NCBI GenBank assembly: GCA_002433465.1
Contig: DJIE01000224.1
Span: 13,289 to 46,025, forward strand
Direction of reading: 5' to 3'
DNA: 32,737 nt
Source: Salinisphaera sp. UBA6602
Lineage (GTDB): Bacteria > Pseudomonadota > Gammaproteobacteria > Nevskiales > Salinisphaeraceae
Shown here: positions 25,229 to 32,737 of the stretch, piece by piece
Position numbering within the stretch: position 1 is the stretch's first letter
Layout: each line of letters begins with the position of its first letter
The notes under the pieces: model-generated
Told to the model about the DNA's origin: nothing
Database searches by the model: none
What the model saw: the letters and a program-made list of their open reading frames with translations, nothing else
Program-made: the position numbers and the translations under genes

Positions 25229-26002
25229 CTACTTTTTGCCGAAAATTTCCTCGCGCAGCGCGCCCTGGGGCATGCCCTGATGGATATCGATCTTGCCTTC
25301 GGCGTTGCGATACACCAGCCCCGGCGTGCCCTGGATGCCCAGCGACGACATCAGCATGTTGTTGGCGGCGACCTTTTCGCGCAGTTCGGCCGGCATGTCC
25401 TCGAGCGGCTCGATCCCGCCACGGCTGTAGTTTTCCTCGTGCCGGGCCAGTGCTGCGCTCGGGTCGTCGGCGCCGAGAATGGCGGCCGCCTTGCCGGGGC
25501 TGGAGGGCTTGATGATGCCCACCGGAATATGGCGCAGCTGTACCTTGCCGGATTCGACCCAGGGCCGGGCGACCTCGTAGAACTTGTGGCAGTACGGGCA
25601 GTTGGGGTCGGTGAACACGTAGATCACGCGTTTGGCGTCGTCGTCGCCGTCGGCCACCCAGTTGGATTTGTCCAGCTTCGGCCAGGCGCTCTGGATATCG
25701 GGCTGGGTGATGGTGGCGTCCAGCACCTCCTGGCTCAGGTTCTTGCCGTCGGCGTCGAGCATCGGGCCGATGATCACGTGCTCGCGATCCGGGGTGAGGT
25801 AGAGCGTGAGCGGGCGGTTGCCGGCACGCGCGGCATAGCCGGTCATGCCGCCGGGGGCATCGAAGGCCTCGACGATGGTCAGGCCCTTGCCCTCGAGATT
25901 GCGAATCGGCGCCGGCCATTGCGGCGCGGCGACAGCCACCGCGAGCGGCAGCGTGGCAAGCAATAGACCGGCAGCGATTAAGGGCCGAGCAAGGCGTGAC
26001 AT
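25229..26002 (-). CDS. dsbG: Periplasmic thiol:disulfide interchange protein, DsbG-like
   Basis: A 257-residue DsbC/DsbG-family protein with a signal peptide (LIAAGLLLATLPLAVAVAAP). The thioredoxin-like domain has the active site CPYC (135-138), which is the DsbG form (DsbC has CGYC), and the cis-proline loop GTPG at 225-228. An N-terminal dimerisation domain precedes it. It should reduce or isomerise disulfides and protect single cysteines in the periplasm, kept reduced by DsbD. It may be cotranscribed with the downstream peptidase gene. A DsbC call is the alternative. Confidence 0.85.
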   Translation of the reverse strand: MSRLARPLIAAGLLLATLPLAVAVAAPQWPAPIRNLEGKGLTIVEAFDAPGGMTGYAARAGNRPLTLYLTPDREHVIIGPMLDADGKNLSQEVLDATITQPDIQSAWPKLDKSNWVADGDDDAKRVIYVFTDPNCPYCHKFYEVARPWVESGKVQLRHIPVGIIKPSSPGKAAAILGADDPSAALARHEENYSRGGIEPLEDMPAELREKVAANNMLMSSLGIQGTPGLVYRNAEGKIDIHQGMPQGALREEIFGKK

Positions 26003-26183
26003 GAAGACTCCTGAACAAACGGGTGCGCCTGTGGCGATCGCGCCAGTCTATCTGAATCGACGATCGCGACGGGGCCAACGGCGGCCGATGTTTGCTGCAA
26101 TGCAACAAAACAGCATAGGATCGGTCTTAGCGCGCACGACGTGCGATACGCGCGTTCAGCGCGAGGGTTTGTAGGTAAATGCG

Positions 26184-26582
26184 ATGAAACGACTTCACGA
26201 AATGCGCAACGATGGCGGCAGCCTGCTTTCCGGGCTGTTCGACCGTCGTTTCACCACGGTCATTACCACCCAGATGGTGCCCACCATCTATACGTTGGGC
26301 CAGCTGCTGTCGGGCATGGCGACCGTCTACGTCATCTTCTGGGCGTTTCAGCAATGCTGGATGAGCGGCCTGGCCTGGCTGTGTCTGCTCGGGCCGGCCA
26401 TGTTTCTGGCCCTGGTGGTCACGATTCGAGTTATGCTCGAATTCGTGCTGACCGTGTTCCGGATCGCCTTTTTTCTGGAAGCCCTGGGCGGGCAGATCGA
26501 GAGCATCGCCGGCCAGACCGAAGATATCCATCAGGACCTGCCGCGTATCCGCTTCTGGCGCAAATCAGCACGCGGCAAGTAG
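26184..26582 (+). CDS. DUF4282 domain membrane protein
   Basis: A 132-residue protein with the DUF4282 pattern: LFDRRFTTVITTQMVPTIYTLG, then two hydrophobic helices (about 38-57 and 61-86), RVMLEFVLTVFRIAFFLE with the conserved Arg-x-x-x-Glu, and a short basic tail. Function unknown for the family. It is divergent from dsbG across a 181-bp gap that holds an imperfect palindrome TTGCTGCA-A-TGCAACAA (26092-26108). Confidence 0.8.
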   Translation: MKRLHEMRNDGGSLLSGLFDRRFTTVITTQMVPTIYTLGQLLSGMATVYVIFWAFQQCWMSGLAWLCLLGPAMFLALVVTIRVMLEFVLTVFRIAFFLEALGGQIESIAGQTEDIHQDLPRIRFWRKSARGK

Positions 26583-26591
26583 GCCGACTGT

Positions 26592-26631
26592 CACCGGCGC
26601 CGCGGACAAACTTCTGCCCTCGGCGCCGGTG
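26592..26631. terminator. Strong GC stem-loop between convergent genes
   Basis: CACCGGCGCCG (26592-26602) pairs perfectly over 11 bp with CGGCGCCGGTG (26621-26631), loop 18 nt, between the DUF4282 and SDR genes, which converge. It lacks a T-run on both strands, as often seen in GC-rich genomes; a bidirectional terminator is likely. Confidence 0.5.
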
Positions 26632-26658
26632 GCAGGCTTCATGACTGCAGGCGTCGGC

Positions 26659-27408
26659 TCAGACGCCGCCGTCCACGTCCAGAAACGCGCCGGTGGTGAA
26701 CTTCGCCTCGGTGAGATACAGAATCGCCTCGGCAATATCCTCCGGCTGACCGATCCGGCCCAGCGGAATGGCCGATTTCGCCTGCTCGGGTTTGTCCGGC
26801 AGGCCGCCGCTGGCATGGATTTCGGTATCCACCACGCCCGGCCGTACCGCGTTCACGCGAATCTGGTCGCCCGCGACTTCCTTGGCCAGCCCTTCGGTGA
26901 GCGTGTCGATCGCGCCCTTGGAGGCACCGTAGTCGATATACGTACCGGCACCGCCGCCGCCGGCCGCATGGCTGGCCGCCGAGGAGACGTTGACGATCGC
27001 CCCGCCCGGGCCGCCGTAGGACGTGCCCATGCGCCGGATCGCCTCGCGCGCGCACAGGAACGGGCCGACCACGTTCACCGACATCATCCGCGCCACGCGT
27101 TCGGCGGACATATCCGCCACCTTGGACGGTTGATCGACGATGCCGGCGTTGTTCACCAGCGCGCTGATACGACCCAGTTCGTCGTCCACGGTCGCGAACA
27201 GGCGTACCACGTCCTGTTCGTTAGCCACGTCGGCCTGGATGGCCATCGCCTTGCCGCCGTCCTTTTCGATTGCCTTGACGACCGCGTCGGCGGCCTCTTT
27301 ATTGCTGTGGTAGTTCACCGCCACCGCATAGCCGTATTTCGCGGCCATCAGGCAGGTGGCCGCACCGATGCCCCGGCTGCCGCCGGTGACCAGCATCACT
27401 TTATCCAT
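26659..27408 (-). CDS. Short-chain dehydrogenase/reductase (SDR)
   Basis: A 249-residue classical SDR. The cofactor motif TGGSRGIG is at 8-15, NNAG at 86-89, catalytic Ser at 142/143, and YGASK gives Tyr160 and Lys164. VNYHSNKE after beta-2 suggests NADP preference. The C-terminus ends in FLDVDGGV, normal for the family. The sequence is close to the YgfF/glucose-dehydrogenase-like branch; the substrate cannot be named. Confidence 0.92.
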   Translation of the reverse strand: MDKVMLVTGGSRGIGAATCLMAAKYGYAVAVNYHSNKEAADAVVKAIEKDGGKAMAIQADVANEQDVVRLFATVDDELGRISALVNNAGIVDQPSKVADMSAERVARMMSVNVVGPFLCAREAIRRMGTSYGGPGGAIVNVSSAASHAAGGGGAGTYIDYGASKGAIDTLTEGLAKEVAGDQIRVNAVRPGVVDTEIHASGGLPDKPEQAKSAIPLGRIGQPEDIAEAILYLTEAKFTTGAFLDVDGGV

Positions 27409-27454
27409 GACTCAACTCTGCAGAGAATGATGGCTACAGGGTAACGCCTGCCCT

Positions 27455-28192
27455 TTACACACGCATAAACATGAGCACGGTCATGATCGAGCCAATGGCC
27501 ACGATGCCGATTCGGTGCCAGCGCGGCGCGATGTGATAGCCGAACGCCGCGCCGATCCAGCCGCCGAGCATGGCGCCGCCGGCCATGAGTGCGGCCAGCG
27601 GCCAGTCGATGAGCCCGAACGCCGCATACACCGATACCGAGATGGTGGTGAGGGTGGCCGACATCACCGCCTTCATCGCCACCGAGGTCAGCAGCCGGGT
27701 CTGGCCGAGCAGCCCGAGCAGGGCGATTACGATGATGCCCACGCCGCCGTTGAAATAACCGCCGTAGGTACAGGCGAGATAGAGCGCGATGGTCGCCACC
27801 GGCGTGCTGGCCTCGCGTTCGGCCATGCGCTGCTTGAGCCAGGGGGCGGCCGCGAAGATCAGCGTGGCCACGCCCATCAGCCAGGGTACGATCGCTGCGA
27901 AGGCGCGGTCGCCGGTGAGCAGCAGCAGCGAAGCGCCGCTGATACCGCCGGCCGCGGCGATCGCCACCATCGCCGGCAGCGACAGCGCGGCCGGCGGGGC
28001 CACATCGCGACGGAACCGGAACAACGTTGTCGCATAGCCGGGCAGCACGGCCGTTGCGCTGGTGGCATTGGCCACGGTCGGCGGCAGGCCGTGAAACAGC
28101 AGGGCCGGCAGAGTGATGAAGCTGCCGCCGCCGGCCAGCGCGTTGATCGCGCCGGCCGCCAGGGCCGCGACGAAGAGCAAAGCGATATCCAA
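27455..28192 (-). CDS. TSUP-family permease (TauE/SafE)
   Basis: A 245-residue sulfite exporter TauE/SafE-family protein with about eight membrane segments. The duplicated motif is visible as GAINALAGGGSFITLPALL near residue 15 and CTYGGYFNGGVGIIVIALL near residue 135. Family members move sulfite, sulfonates or other small organosulfur anions. The start codon is TTG: the first codons encode (M)DIALLFVAA, and no ATG fits in frame without losing part of the first helix. Confidence 0.9.
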   Translation of the reverse strand: MDIALLFVAALAAGAINALAGGGSFITLPALLFHGLPPTVANATSATAVLPGYATTLFRFRRDVAPPAALSLPAMVAIAAAGGISGASLLLLTGDRAFAAIVPWLMGVATLIFAAAPWLKQRMAEREASTPVATIALYLACTYGGYFNGGVGIIVIALLGLLGQTRLLTSVAMKAVMSATLTTISVSVYAAFGLIDWPLAALMAGGAMLGGWIGAAFGYHIAPRWHRIGIVAIGSIMTVLMFMRV

Positions 28193-28234
28193 GAGCCAGC
28201 TCGCGCGATGGAAAGAGCGTGCTCAGTCTAAGCC

Positions 28235-28297
28235 GTCGGCGGCTGCGGTGCGCGCCGCAGCCGACATGTTGTGCCGCTCAGGTGTAATCAACACCTG
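28235..28297 (-). terminator. Two hairpins after the cytochrome b561-like gene
   Basis: CAGGTGT-AATCA-ACACCTG (28279-28297) is a perfect 7-bp stem with a 5-nt loop, 17 nt past the cytochrome gene stop on the minus strand. A second, larger GC stem (GCTGCGG 28242-28248 with CCGCAGC 28255-28261, extended by GTCG/CGAC after a bulge) follows. No clear T-run; together they may end transcription. Confidence 0.35.
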
Positions 28298-28314
28298 TGG
28301 CGCGAATGTTCGGC

Positions 28315-28869
28315 TTACAGGCGTTCGTCGCCTTTGGTCATACGGGCGATCAACGGTTGCTTGAGGCCATGGGTGTGTACGAACGCCATCGCGATATGAC
28401 CGGCAATCAGGGCGAACAGAATCCAGCCGAGAAAGCCGTGCCATTGGTTACCGAGATTGCTCATCCACTCGATCTTGGTTTCCATGCCGTCGAAGATCTG
28501 CACGCCGAGCGCCGAAAAGGGGCGCGTGCCGCCATAGGCGCGGATGACCGCGACCACGGGGACCGCGATGAGCAGCACATACATGGCGACATGGCCAAGT
28601 GCGGCTGCGCGCTGCAGGCCGCCCGCATGCGACGGCCGGCGCGAGAGGTTGAGCAGCCCCCAGATACCGCGCAGCACTGCCAGGATGAGAATCAGCACGC
28701 CGTTGGAGAAGTGGTAGCCGAAGAAGAAGTCGGTGACCGGCGTATCGTCGAAAAAGTAGTGCAACGCTGCAGATGTCGCCTGCCATACGAGTAGCAGTGC
28801 CATCGCCCAGTGAAAAAATCGACTGACCAGACCGTAACCGTATGCGTGGTCCATGACTCGAGTATCCAT
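28315..28869 (-). CDS. Cytochrome b561-like membrane protein
   Basis: About 184 residues with four membrane helices and the histidine pattern of bacterial b561 (CybB-type): His20 in SRFFHW, His53 in FFGYHFSNG, His144 in NQWHGFLGW, His158 in AGHIAMAFVH. These should bind two b-type hemes that move electrons between quinol and a periplasmic or membrane acceptor. The frame extends upstream, but AAGGGG before the ATG at 28869 marks the start (MDTRVMDHAYGYG). The acceptor is unknown. Confidence 0.88.
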   Translation of the reverse strand: MDTRVMDHAYGYGLVSRFFHWAMALLLVWQATSAALHYFFDDTPVTDFFFGYHFSNGVLILILAVLRGIWGLLNLSRRPSHAGGLQRAAALGHVAMYVLLIAVPVVAVIRAYGGTRPFSALGVQIFDGMETKIEWMSNLGNQWHGFLGWILFALIAGHIAMAFVHTHGLKQPLIARMTKGDERL

Positions 28870-29024
28870 GCGAACCCCTTTGCGTGCGTGCCGATGGTGT
28901 CGGTGAAGCGAGGTGACGGGGCGTTGCGCCTGGCAAACCGTACAAGGCACGACGGCGCCGCCGAGCGCTTCGATCAATTCCCCGTGGAAATCCTAGCGTA
29001 ATCGGCTTGCCAACGCGTGGGCAG

Positions 29025-29041
29025 AACGTTGCCGCAACGTT
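29025..29041. promoter_or_regulatory. Perfect 17-bp palindrome AACGTTGC-C-GCAACGTT
   Basis: An uninterrupted palindrome with 8-bp arms and a single central base, in the 252-bp gap between the cytochrome gene and the AraC regulator gene. It is about 156 bp upstream of the cytochrome start and 81 bp past the regulator stop. It resembles an operator for a dimeric repressor; the regulator is unknown. Confidence 0.4.
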
Positions 29042-29121
29042 TGCACGAACGCGGCCGGGCCGGATGACGGTGCTCGGCGCCGACGGGGTCTGTCCGGCTT
29101 GTTCGGTTTGCTTCGCGGCGG

Positions 29122-30123
29122 TCAGGCGCGCCGGCGGCGTTCGCTCGGCGCGATGCCGTAGACGCGCCGATAGGCGGTCGCGAAGTTGGCGGCGCTGGTA
29201 TAGCCGGCAAGTTCGGCGGCGGTCACGACGTTGACGCCGTCTTCGCGCAGGGCACGATCGGCAGCCTGGAGACGGCGTTCGCGCAGAAACTTTTGCACGC
29301 TCATGCCATAGCAGACGTTGAAGTGGCGCTGCAGGCTGCTACGGCTCATGCCCGCCTCGCGCGCGAGTGCATCGACGGTCAGTGGCGCCGCCGATGGTTT
29401 GTCGACGAGATCGCGCATGCGCCGTAGCCGGCGTGCATCGATCGGCCGCGGCGGCTCGTCGGTGGCGGGCATAGCCAGTAGCGCGGGCAGGGCTTCGGCG
29501 ACCATCGCCAGGGCCAGGCTTTCGCAGCGCAGCCGTCGCGCCGGGCCGGCGCTGTCGCCGCTGCTGTCTGCGGCGATGAGCAACTGGGCGCTCGCGCACA
29601 GCGCGCTGCTGGGCTGCCAGGGTTGCATGCAAAGGTGCGGCGTATCCAGTAGATGCATGCTGCCGCGGCCGTCGCCGAGCGTGACCAGGCGTTGGCGCAG
29701 CCAGTCGTGCGGTACGGTCAGGGTGAGGCTTTGTTCCCGGCTGTTGCGTCGCGCACGGCGCTCGAAGATTGTCGGTTCGTGCAGATGCACGGCACAGGCA
29801 TAGCGCGTGCCGGCCCCGGCCGGTAATGGGCGATCGCCGAATCGCACATCGACTTCCCCGGCGAGCACCAGAATCAGCTTGAGGCCCGGGCACAGCTGCA
29901 GTCGGGAGCGCATGTCCTGGCGGTTGCGCACGCTGGCATGTCGCAGTACCAGCCCGCCCGGCAGGGCATCGACACCGAACTGGCCTTCCAGGGGCGGCGA
30001 GTCGTCGGCGACGCGCGTCTGGTAGTCGCGGCCCAGATGCGCCGCATGCCGGTTGAGTTCGGCAGCGCCGATGAAGCGTTCGAGACGGGCAGGGTCGGTC
30101 GCGGTGTTCGAATGCAAAGACAT
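29122..30123 (-). CDS. AraC-family transcriptional regulator of siderophore uptake
   Basis: A 333-residue regulator of the PchR-like AraC group. The C-terminal 100 residues hold two HTH motifs: LTVDALAREAGMSRSSLQRHF and VVTAAELAGYTSAANFATAY, followed by the family end FRRVYGIAPSERR-like (here AYRRVYGIAPSERRRR). The N-terminal part is a beta-rich sensor domain, typical of regulators that bind a siderophore or its iron complex. It is divergent from the TonB receptor across 142 bp, so control of that receptor is very likely. The ATG at 30123 is chosen; the frame is open to 30210. Confidence 0.88.
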   Translation of the reverse strand: MSLHSNTATDPARLERFIGAAELNRHAAHLGRDYQTRVADDSPPLEGQFGVDALPGGLVLRHASVRNRQDMRSRLQLCPGLKLILVLAGEVDVRFGDRPLPAGAGTRYACAVHLHEPTIFERRARRNSREQSLTLTVPHDWLRQRLVTLGDGRGSMHLLDTPHLCMQPWQPSSALCASAQLLIAADSSGDSAGPARRLRCESLALAMVAEALPALLAMPATDEPPRPIDARRLRRMRDLVDKPSAAPLTVDALAREAGMSRSSLQRHFNVCYGMSVQKFLRERRLQAADRALREDGVNVVTAAELAGYTSAANFATAYRRVYGIAPSERRRRA

Positions 30124-30194
30124 TTGAGCGTTTCGCAAAGGTTTGGGCGGCAAGCCTCTGAAATAATGCGCGGCACAAAGTGTAAATGCAAAAG

Positions 30195-30206
30195 ATTCGC
30201 ATTCGC
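30195..30206. repeat. Tandem ATTCGC repeat in the AraC/receptor intergenic region
   Basis: ATTCGCATTCGC occurs in the divergent promoter gap, preceded by AAATGC. PchR-like regulators bind short direct repeats, so this is a candidate site, but no established consensus is matched. A Fur box is not convincing here. Confidence 0.25.
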
Positions 30207-30265
30207 ACACGGTTGAACTTGCAAGCGCCCGGCGTTGCCGCGCGTGGTTTCACATTGGGGGGAAT

Positions 30266-32401
30266 ATGAACGGCTGCATCAAAACCCGGCAATCGCTTGG
30301 TACACCGCTGTTGCTTGGCGTGGTCATACTCGCTTCGGCCATGCCGGCCGCGGCACAGAAAGACGGCGCTGCCGGTGACGAGCCGCTTCAGCTCGAAATG
30401 GTCACCGTCGAAGGCAATCAGCTCTACGACATGCTGCCGTCCGAGCAGACCGGCGGCTATGCGGTGGATGCGGCTACGGTGGGCACCAAGACGCCGGCCG
30501 CGCTCAAGGATATCCCCCAGTCGATCAGCGTAATCACCCGTGAGTCGATCGAGGATCGCAACGTGGATACGCTCGACGAACTGGCGCGGCGCACGCCGGG
30601 CCTGCGCGTGCTCACCAACGATGCCGGGCGTTCGTCGATCTATTCGCGCGGCTACGAATACGACGAGTTCAATATCGACGGCCTGCCGGCGCCCATGGCC
30701 AGCATCAACGGCACGCTGCCCAATCTGGCCGCCTTCGATCGCGTCGAGGTAATGCGCGGCCCGTCCGGGTTGTTCAACAGCAGCAGCGAGCTGGGCGGCA
30801 TCGTCAACCTCGTGCGCAAGCGCCCGACCGAGGACGCCCAGGGCCACGTGATCGGCCGTTACGGCAGCTTCAACCAGTACTATCTTGAAGGCGACGCCTC
30901 CGGCCCGCTGACCGAGGACGGCCGCCTGCGCGGGCGCGCGGTGGTCGCACAGAGCGATACCGACGGCTTTGTCGACCACAACGACAACAACTCACAAACC
31001 TTCTACGGCACCCTCGAATACGATATCGATCCGGATACGATGGTGTCGGTGGCCTATCTGCGTCAGCAGCGCGATATCACCGTCAACAACGGCCTGGCCA
31101 CCGATGCCGACGGCAGCCTGCTGGACGTGGACCGCTCGACGTTCTTGGGCGCCGACTGGAACGATTTCACCGCCACCACCGACGACTTCATCTTCGAGCT
31201 GACCCATCGCTTCGAGTCGGGCGGCTTCGGCCGGGTGGGCGCGCGTTATTCGAACCGCAACGCCGACTACAACTATGCCTTCGGCGGTGGCCCGGTGGCC
31301 GCGGACGGCACCGTGCCGGTATCTGCCACGGCCGGTGATATCGACCAGAACACGCTCGCCGTGGATGCCAGCTACAGCCAGCCGTTCGAAACCTTCGGCA
31401 ACGTCAGCGAATTCGTGGCCGGCGCCGATTACAAGCATTACGACACCGACTCCATTCGTGGACGGGCACGCCTGGGCCGTACCGACGCCGATGATTTCGA
31501 AGACCTGGCCTATGTCGACGTGCTCGCCAGCGGCTCGCTCACCGACAACACGACCAAGCTCGAAGAAATCGGCCTCTACACCAAGCTGACCTTCCGTCCG
31601 GTCGAGCCGCTGGCCCTGATCGGCGGCGTACGGGTGAGCGACTACAAGGTCGAGCTCACCGACAACACGGCAGGCACCACCGGCTCGCGCGACGACAATG
31701 GCAAGCTCACTCCCTATGCCGGGCTGGTGCTGGACGTGGATCGCCACCACGCGCTGTATGCCAGCTACTCCAAGGTGTTCAATCCGCAGACCGCCTACGA
31801 CATTAACGGCGATCTCATCGAGCCGCGTGAAGGCACCCAGTACGAAACCGGCGTGAAGGGCAGCTATTTCAACGGCGACCTCAATGCCCGTGCCAGCCTG
31901 TTCCGGATGTACGACCGCAACTATGCAGCGGGCGTGCCCGGCGAGAACTACAACGAAGCCATGGGCCAGCGCCGTATTCAGGGCGTGGAGTTCGAGCTTG
32001 ACGGCTCGCCGATCGAACAGCTGGATATCATCGCCGGCTATACCTATCTGGATACGGAAGTCGAACGCGGCGCCGACGAGGCCACCTTCGTGCTCATGCC
32101 CGATCACATGTTCAACCTGTGGACCAAGTACGCTTTCGATTCCGGCCTGCTCGATCGGGTTAGCATCGGCGCCGGCGTGACCGCCTTCAGCGACTTCAGC
32201 TCCCTGCAGGGCGTGGAAGCGCCGGGCTATGCGGTGGTCGATGCCATGGTGGGCTACCAGTTCACCGACAAGCTTTCGGGGGCAGTCAACGTGAATAACC
32301 TGCTCGACAAGAAGTACTACAACCGCGTCGGCAGCACCGGCACGTTCAACTTCTATGGCGAACCCACGAGCGTGGTCGGCTCCCTGCGCTACGACTTCTA
32401 G
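30266..32401 (+). CDS. TonB-dependent siderophore receptor
   Basis: A 711-residue outer-membrane receptor. It has a signal peptide ending near AMPAAA, a TonB-box-like EMVTVEG (44-50), a plug domain with ALKDIPQSISVITRESIEDR and VEVMRGPSGLFNSSSELGGIVN, then a 22-strand barrel ending in an aromatic residue (SLRYDF). Plug and barrel signatures match the FhuE/FpvA/FoxA-type siderophore group. GGGGGGAAT just before the ATG is a very strong ribosome-binding site. It should import a ferric siderophore; the flanking esterase suggests an ester-containing ligand. Confidence 0.95.
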   Translation: MNGCIKTRQSLGTPLLLGVVILASAMPAAAQKDGAAGDEPLQLEMVTVEGNQLYDMLPSEQTGGYAVDAATVGTKTPAALKDIPQSISVITRESIEDRNVDTLDELARRTPGLRVLTNDAGRSSIYSRGYEYDEFNIDGLPAPMASINGTLPNLAAFDRVEVMRGPSGLFNSSSELGGIVNLVRKRPTEDAQGHVIGRYGSFNQYYLEGDASGPLTEDGRLRGRAVVAQSDTDGFVDHNDNNSQTFYGTLEYDIDPDTMVSVAYLRQQRDITVNNGLATDADGSLLDVDRSTFLGADWNDFTATTDDFIFELTHRFESGGFGRVGARYSNRNADYNYAFGGGPVAADGTVPVSATAGDIDQNTLAVDASYSQPFETFGNVSEFVAGADYKHYDTDSIRGRARLGRTDADDFEDLAYVDVLASGSLTDNTTKLEEIGLYTKLTFRPVEPLALIGGVRVSDYKVELTDNTAGTTGSRDDNGKLTPYAGLVLDVDRHHALYASYSKVFNPQTAYDINGDLIEPREGTQYETGVKGSYFNGDLNARASLFRMYDRNYAAGVPGENYNEAMGQRRIQGVEFELDGSPIEQLDIIAGYTYLDTEVERGADEATFVLMPDHMFNLWTKYAFDSGLLDRVSIGAGVTAFSDFSSLQGVEAPGYAVVDAMVGYQFTDKLSGAVNVNNLLDKKYYNRVGSTGTFNFYGEPTSVVGSLRYDF

Positions 32402-32737
32402 TGCGCCGGGGCCAGATCGCGAAATCCGGGGCGGGGCGCGTTGCGCGCCTCGCTCTGTGTTGTGTGCTGGTGATGGGCGGGTTTGCGCCGGCCCTGGCCC
32501 AGCCCGATCTGGAGACCGTGGCCCACCCCGAGGCCGCGGCCGCGCTGCGCCACGAGTCGATCGTCGATCCGGCGACCGGGCAGGTCTATGAACTGTTGAT
32601 TTCGCAGCCGCAAGCGCCGGCGCCGGATGCCGGTTATCCGGTTGTGTTCCTGTTCGACGGCAACCGCACCGCGCCGGCCGCGCTGGCATGGCTGCAGTCA
32701 CATGAGCTGGCCGATCGCGTGCTCGTGGTCGGCCTGG
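32401..32737 (+). CDS. Siderophore esterase-like alpha/beta hydrolase, partial at window end
   Basis: An open frame starts at a GTG whose first base is the last base of the receptor TAG, and runs off the window after 112 codons. It encodes a basic N-terminus, a hydrophobic signal peptide (LALCCVLVMGGFAPALA) and then the start of an esterase domain, YELLISQPQAPAPDAGYPVVFLFDGN. That pattern is typical of IroE/BesA-like ferric-siderophore esterases. The catalytic serine lies beyond the edge. The TAGTG overlap indicates cotranslation with the receptor. Confidence 0.75.
   Translation, partial: MRRGQIAKSGAGRVARLALCCVLVMGGFAPALAQPDLETVAHPEAAAALRHESIVDPATGQVYELLISQPQAPAPDAGYPVVFLFDGNRTAPAALAWLQSHELADRVLVVGL

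Noticed and set aside
30185..30210. Fur box upstream of the TonB receptor
   Set aside because: AAATGC...GCATT resembles part of a Fur site, but only about 7 of 19 consensus bases match.
29339..30979. 546-residue minus-strand open frame
   Set aside because: Runs through the AraC gene in another frame and antisense to the receptor start; no recognisable domain.
30992..32701. 569-residue minus-strand open frame
   Set aside because: Antisense to the TonB receptor; composition is that of a shadow frame.

Overview
The window reads as chromosomal DNA of a GC-rich gammaproteobacterium. Support for this is a YejM/PbgA-type inner-membrane protein, a DsbG-type isomerase, an AraC/TonB siderophore locus and a LutABC operon, all with strong GC third-position codon use. 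A Salinisphaera- or Halomonas-like halophile would fit, but the genus cannot be fixed from sequence alone. No rRNA, tRNA, CRISPR array, IS element or integrase was seen. No gap between genes exceeds about 255 bp; the largest are 28870-29121, 22248-22482 and 6062-6290.

Left part (1-9060), mostly ordinary chromosomal genes: a CMD/AhpD-like protein, a secreted two-repeat protein, a DUF454 membrane protein, a YihY/BrkB membrane protein coupled to an alpha/beta hydrolase, a phosphate module (DUF47/PhoU-like plus PiT permease), a YejM-like protein, and an MBL-fold hydrolase.

Middle part (about 9170-18570), a defence island entirely on the minus strand. Read in the direction of transcription it is hsdR, an HNH endonuclease gene, hsdM, hsdS and a DUF91-like PD-(D/E)xK nuclease gene, packed with spacings of 0, -10, -4 and +22 nt. 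A toxin-antitoxin pair follows: HigB, and a HigA fused to an ImmA/IrrE metalloprotease domain. The higBA pair has a readable promoter (TTGATA, 17 nt, AATAAT) whose spacer is filled by a perfect palindrome. Upstream of hsdR lie three copies of an AAATCTATACA-like motif, two of them forming a 12-bp perfect inverted repeat. Parts of the island, above all the second target-recognition domain of HsdS, are far more AT-rich than the flanks, which suggests transfer or TRD exchange.

Right part (18660-32737): a lactate-utilisation operon lutA-lutB-methyltransferase-lutC with an unexpected SAM methyltransferase gene inside it; dsbG followed by a large M16 peptidase gene; a DUF4282 protein; an SDR oxidoreductase; a TSUP permease starting at TTG; a cytochrome b561-like protein; and at the right edge a divergent siderophore-uptake locus made of an AraC regulator, a TonB-dependent receptor and the start of a secreted esterase cut by the window end.

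The parts most worth following up are the five-gene restriction operon with two extra nucleases, its upstream repeat cluster, and the HigB/HigA-protease module beside it.
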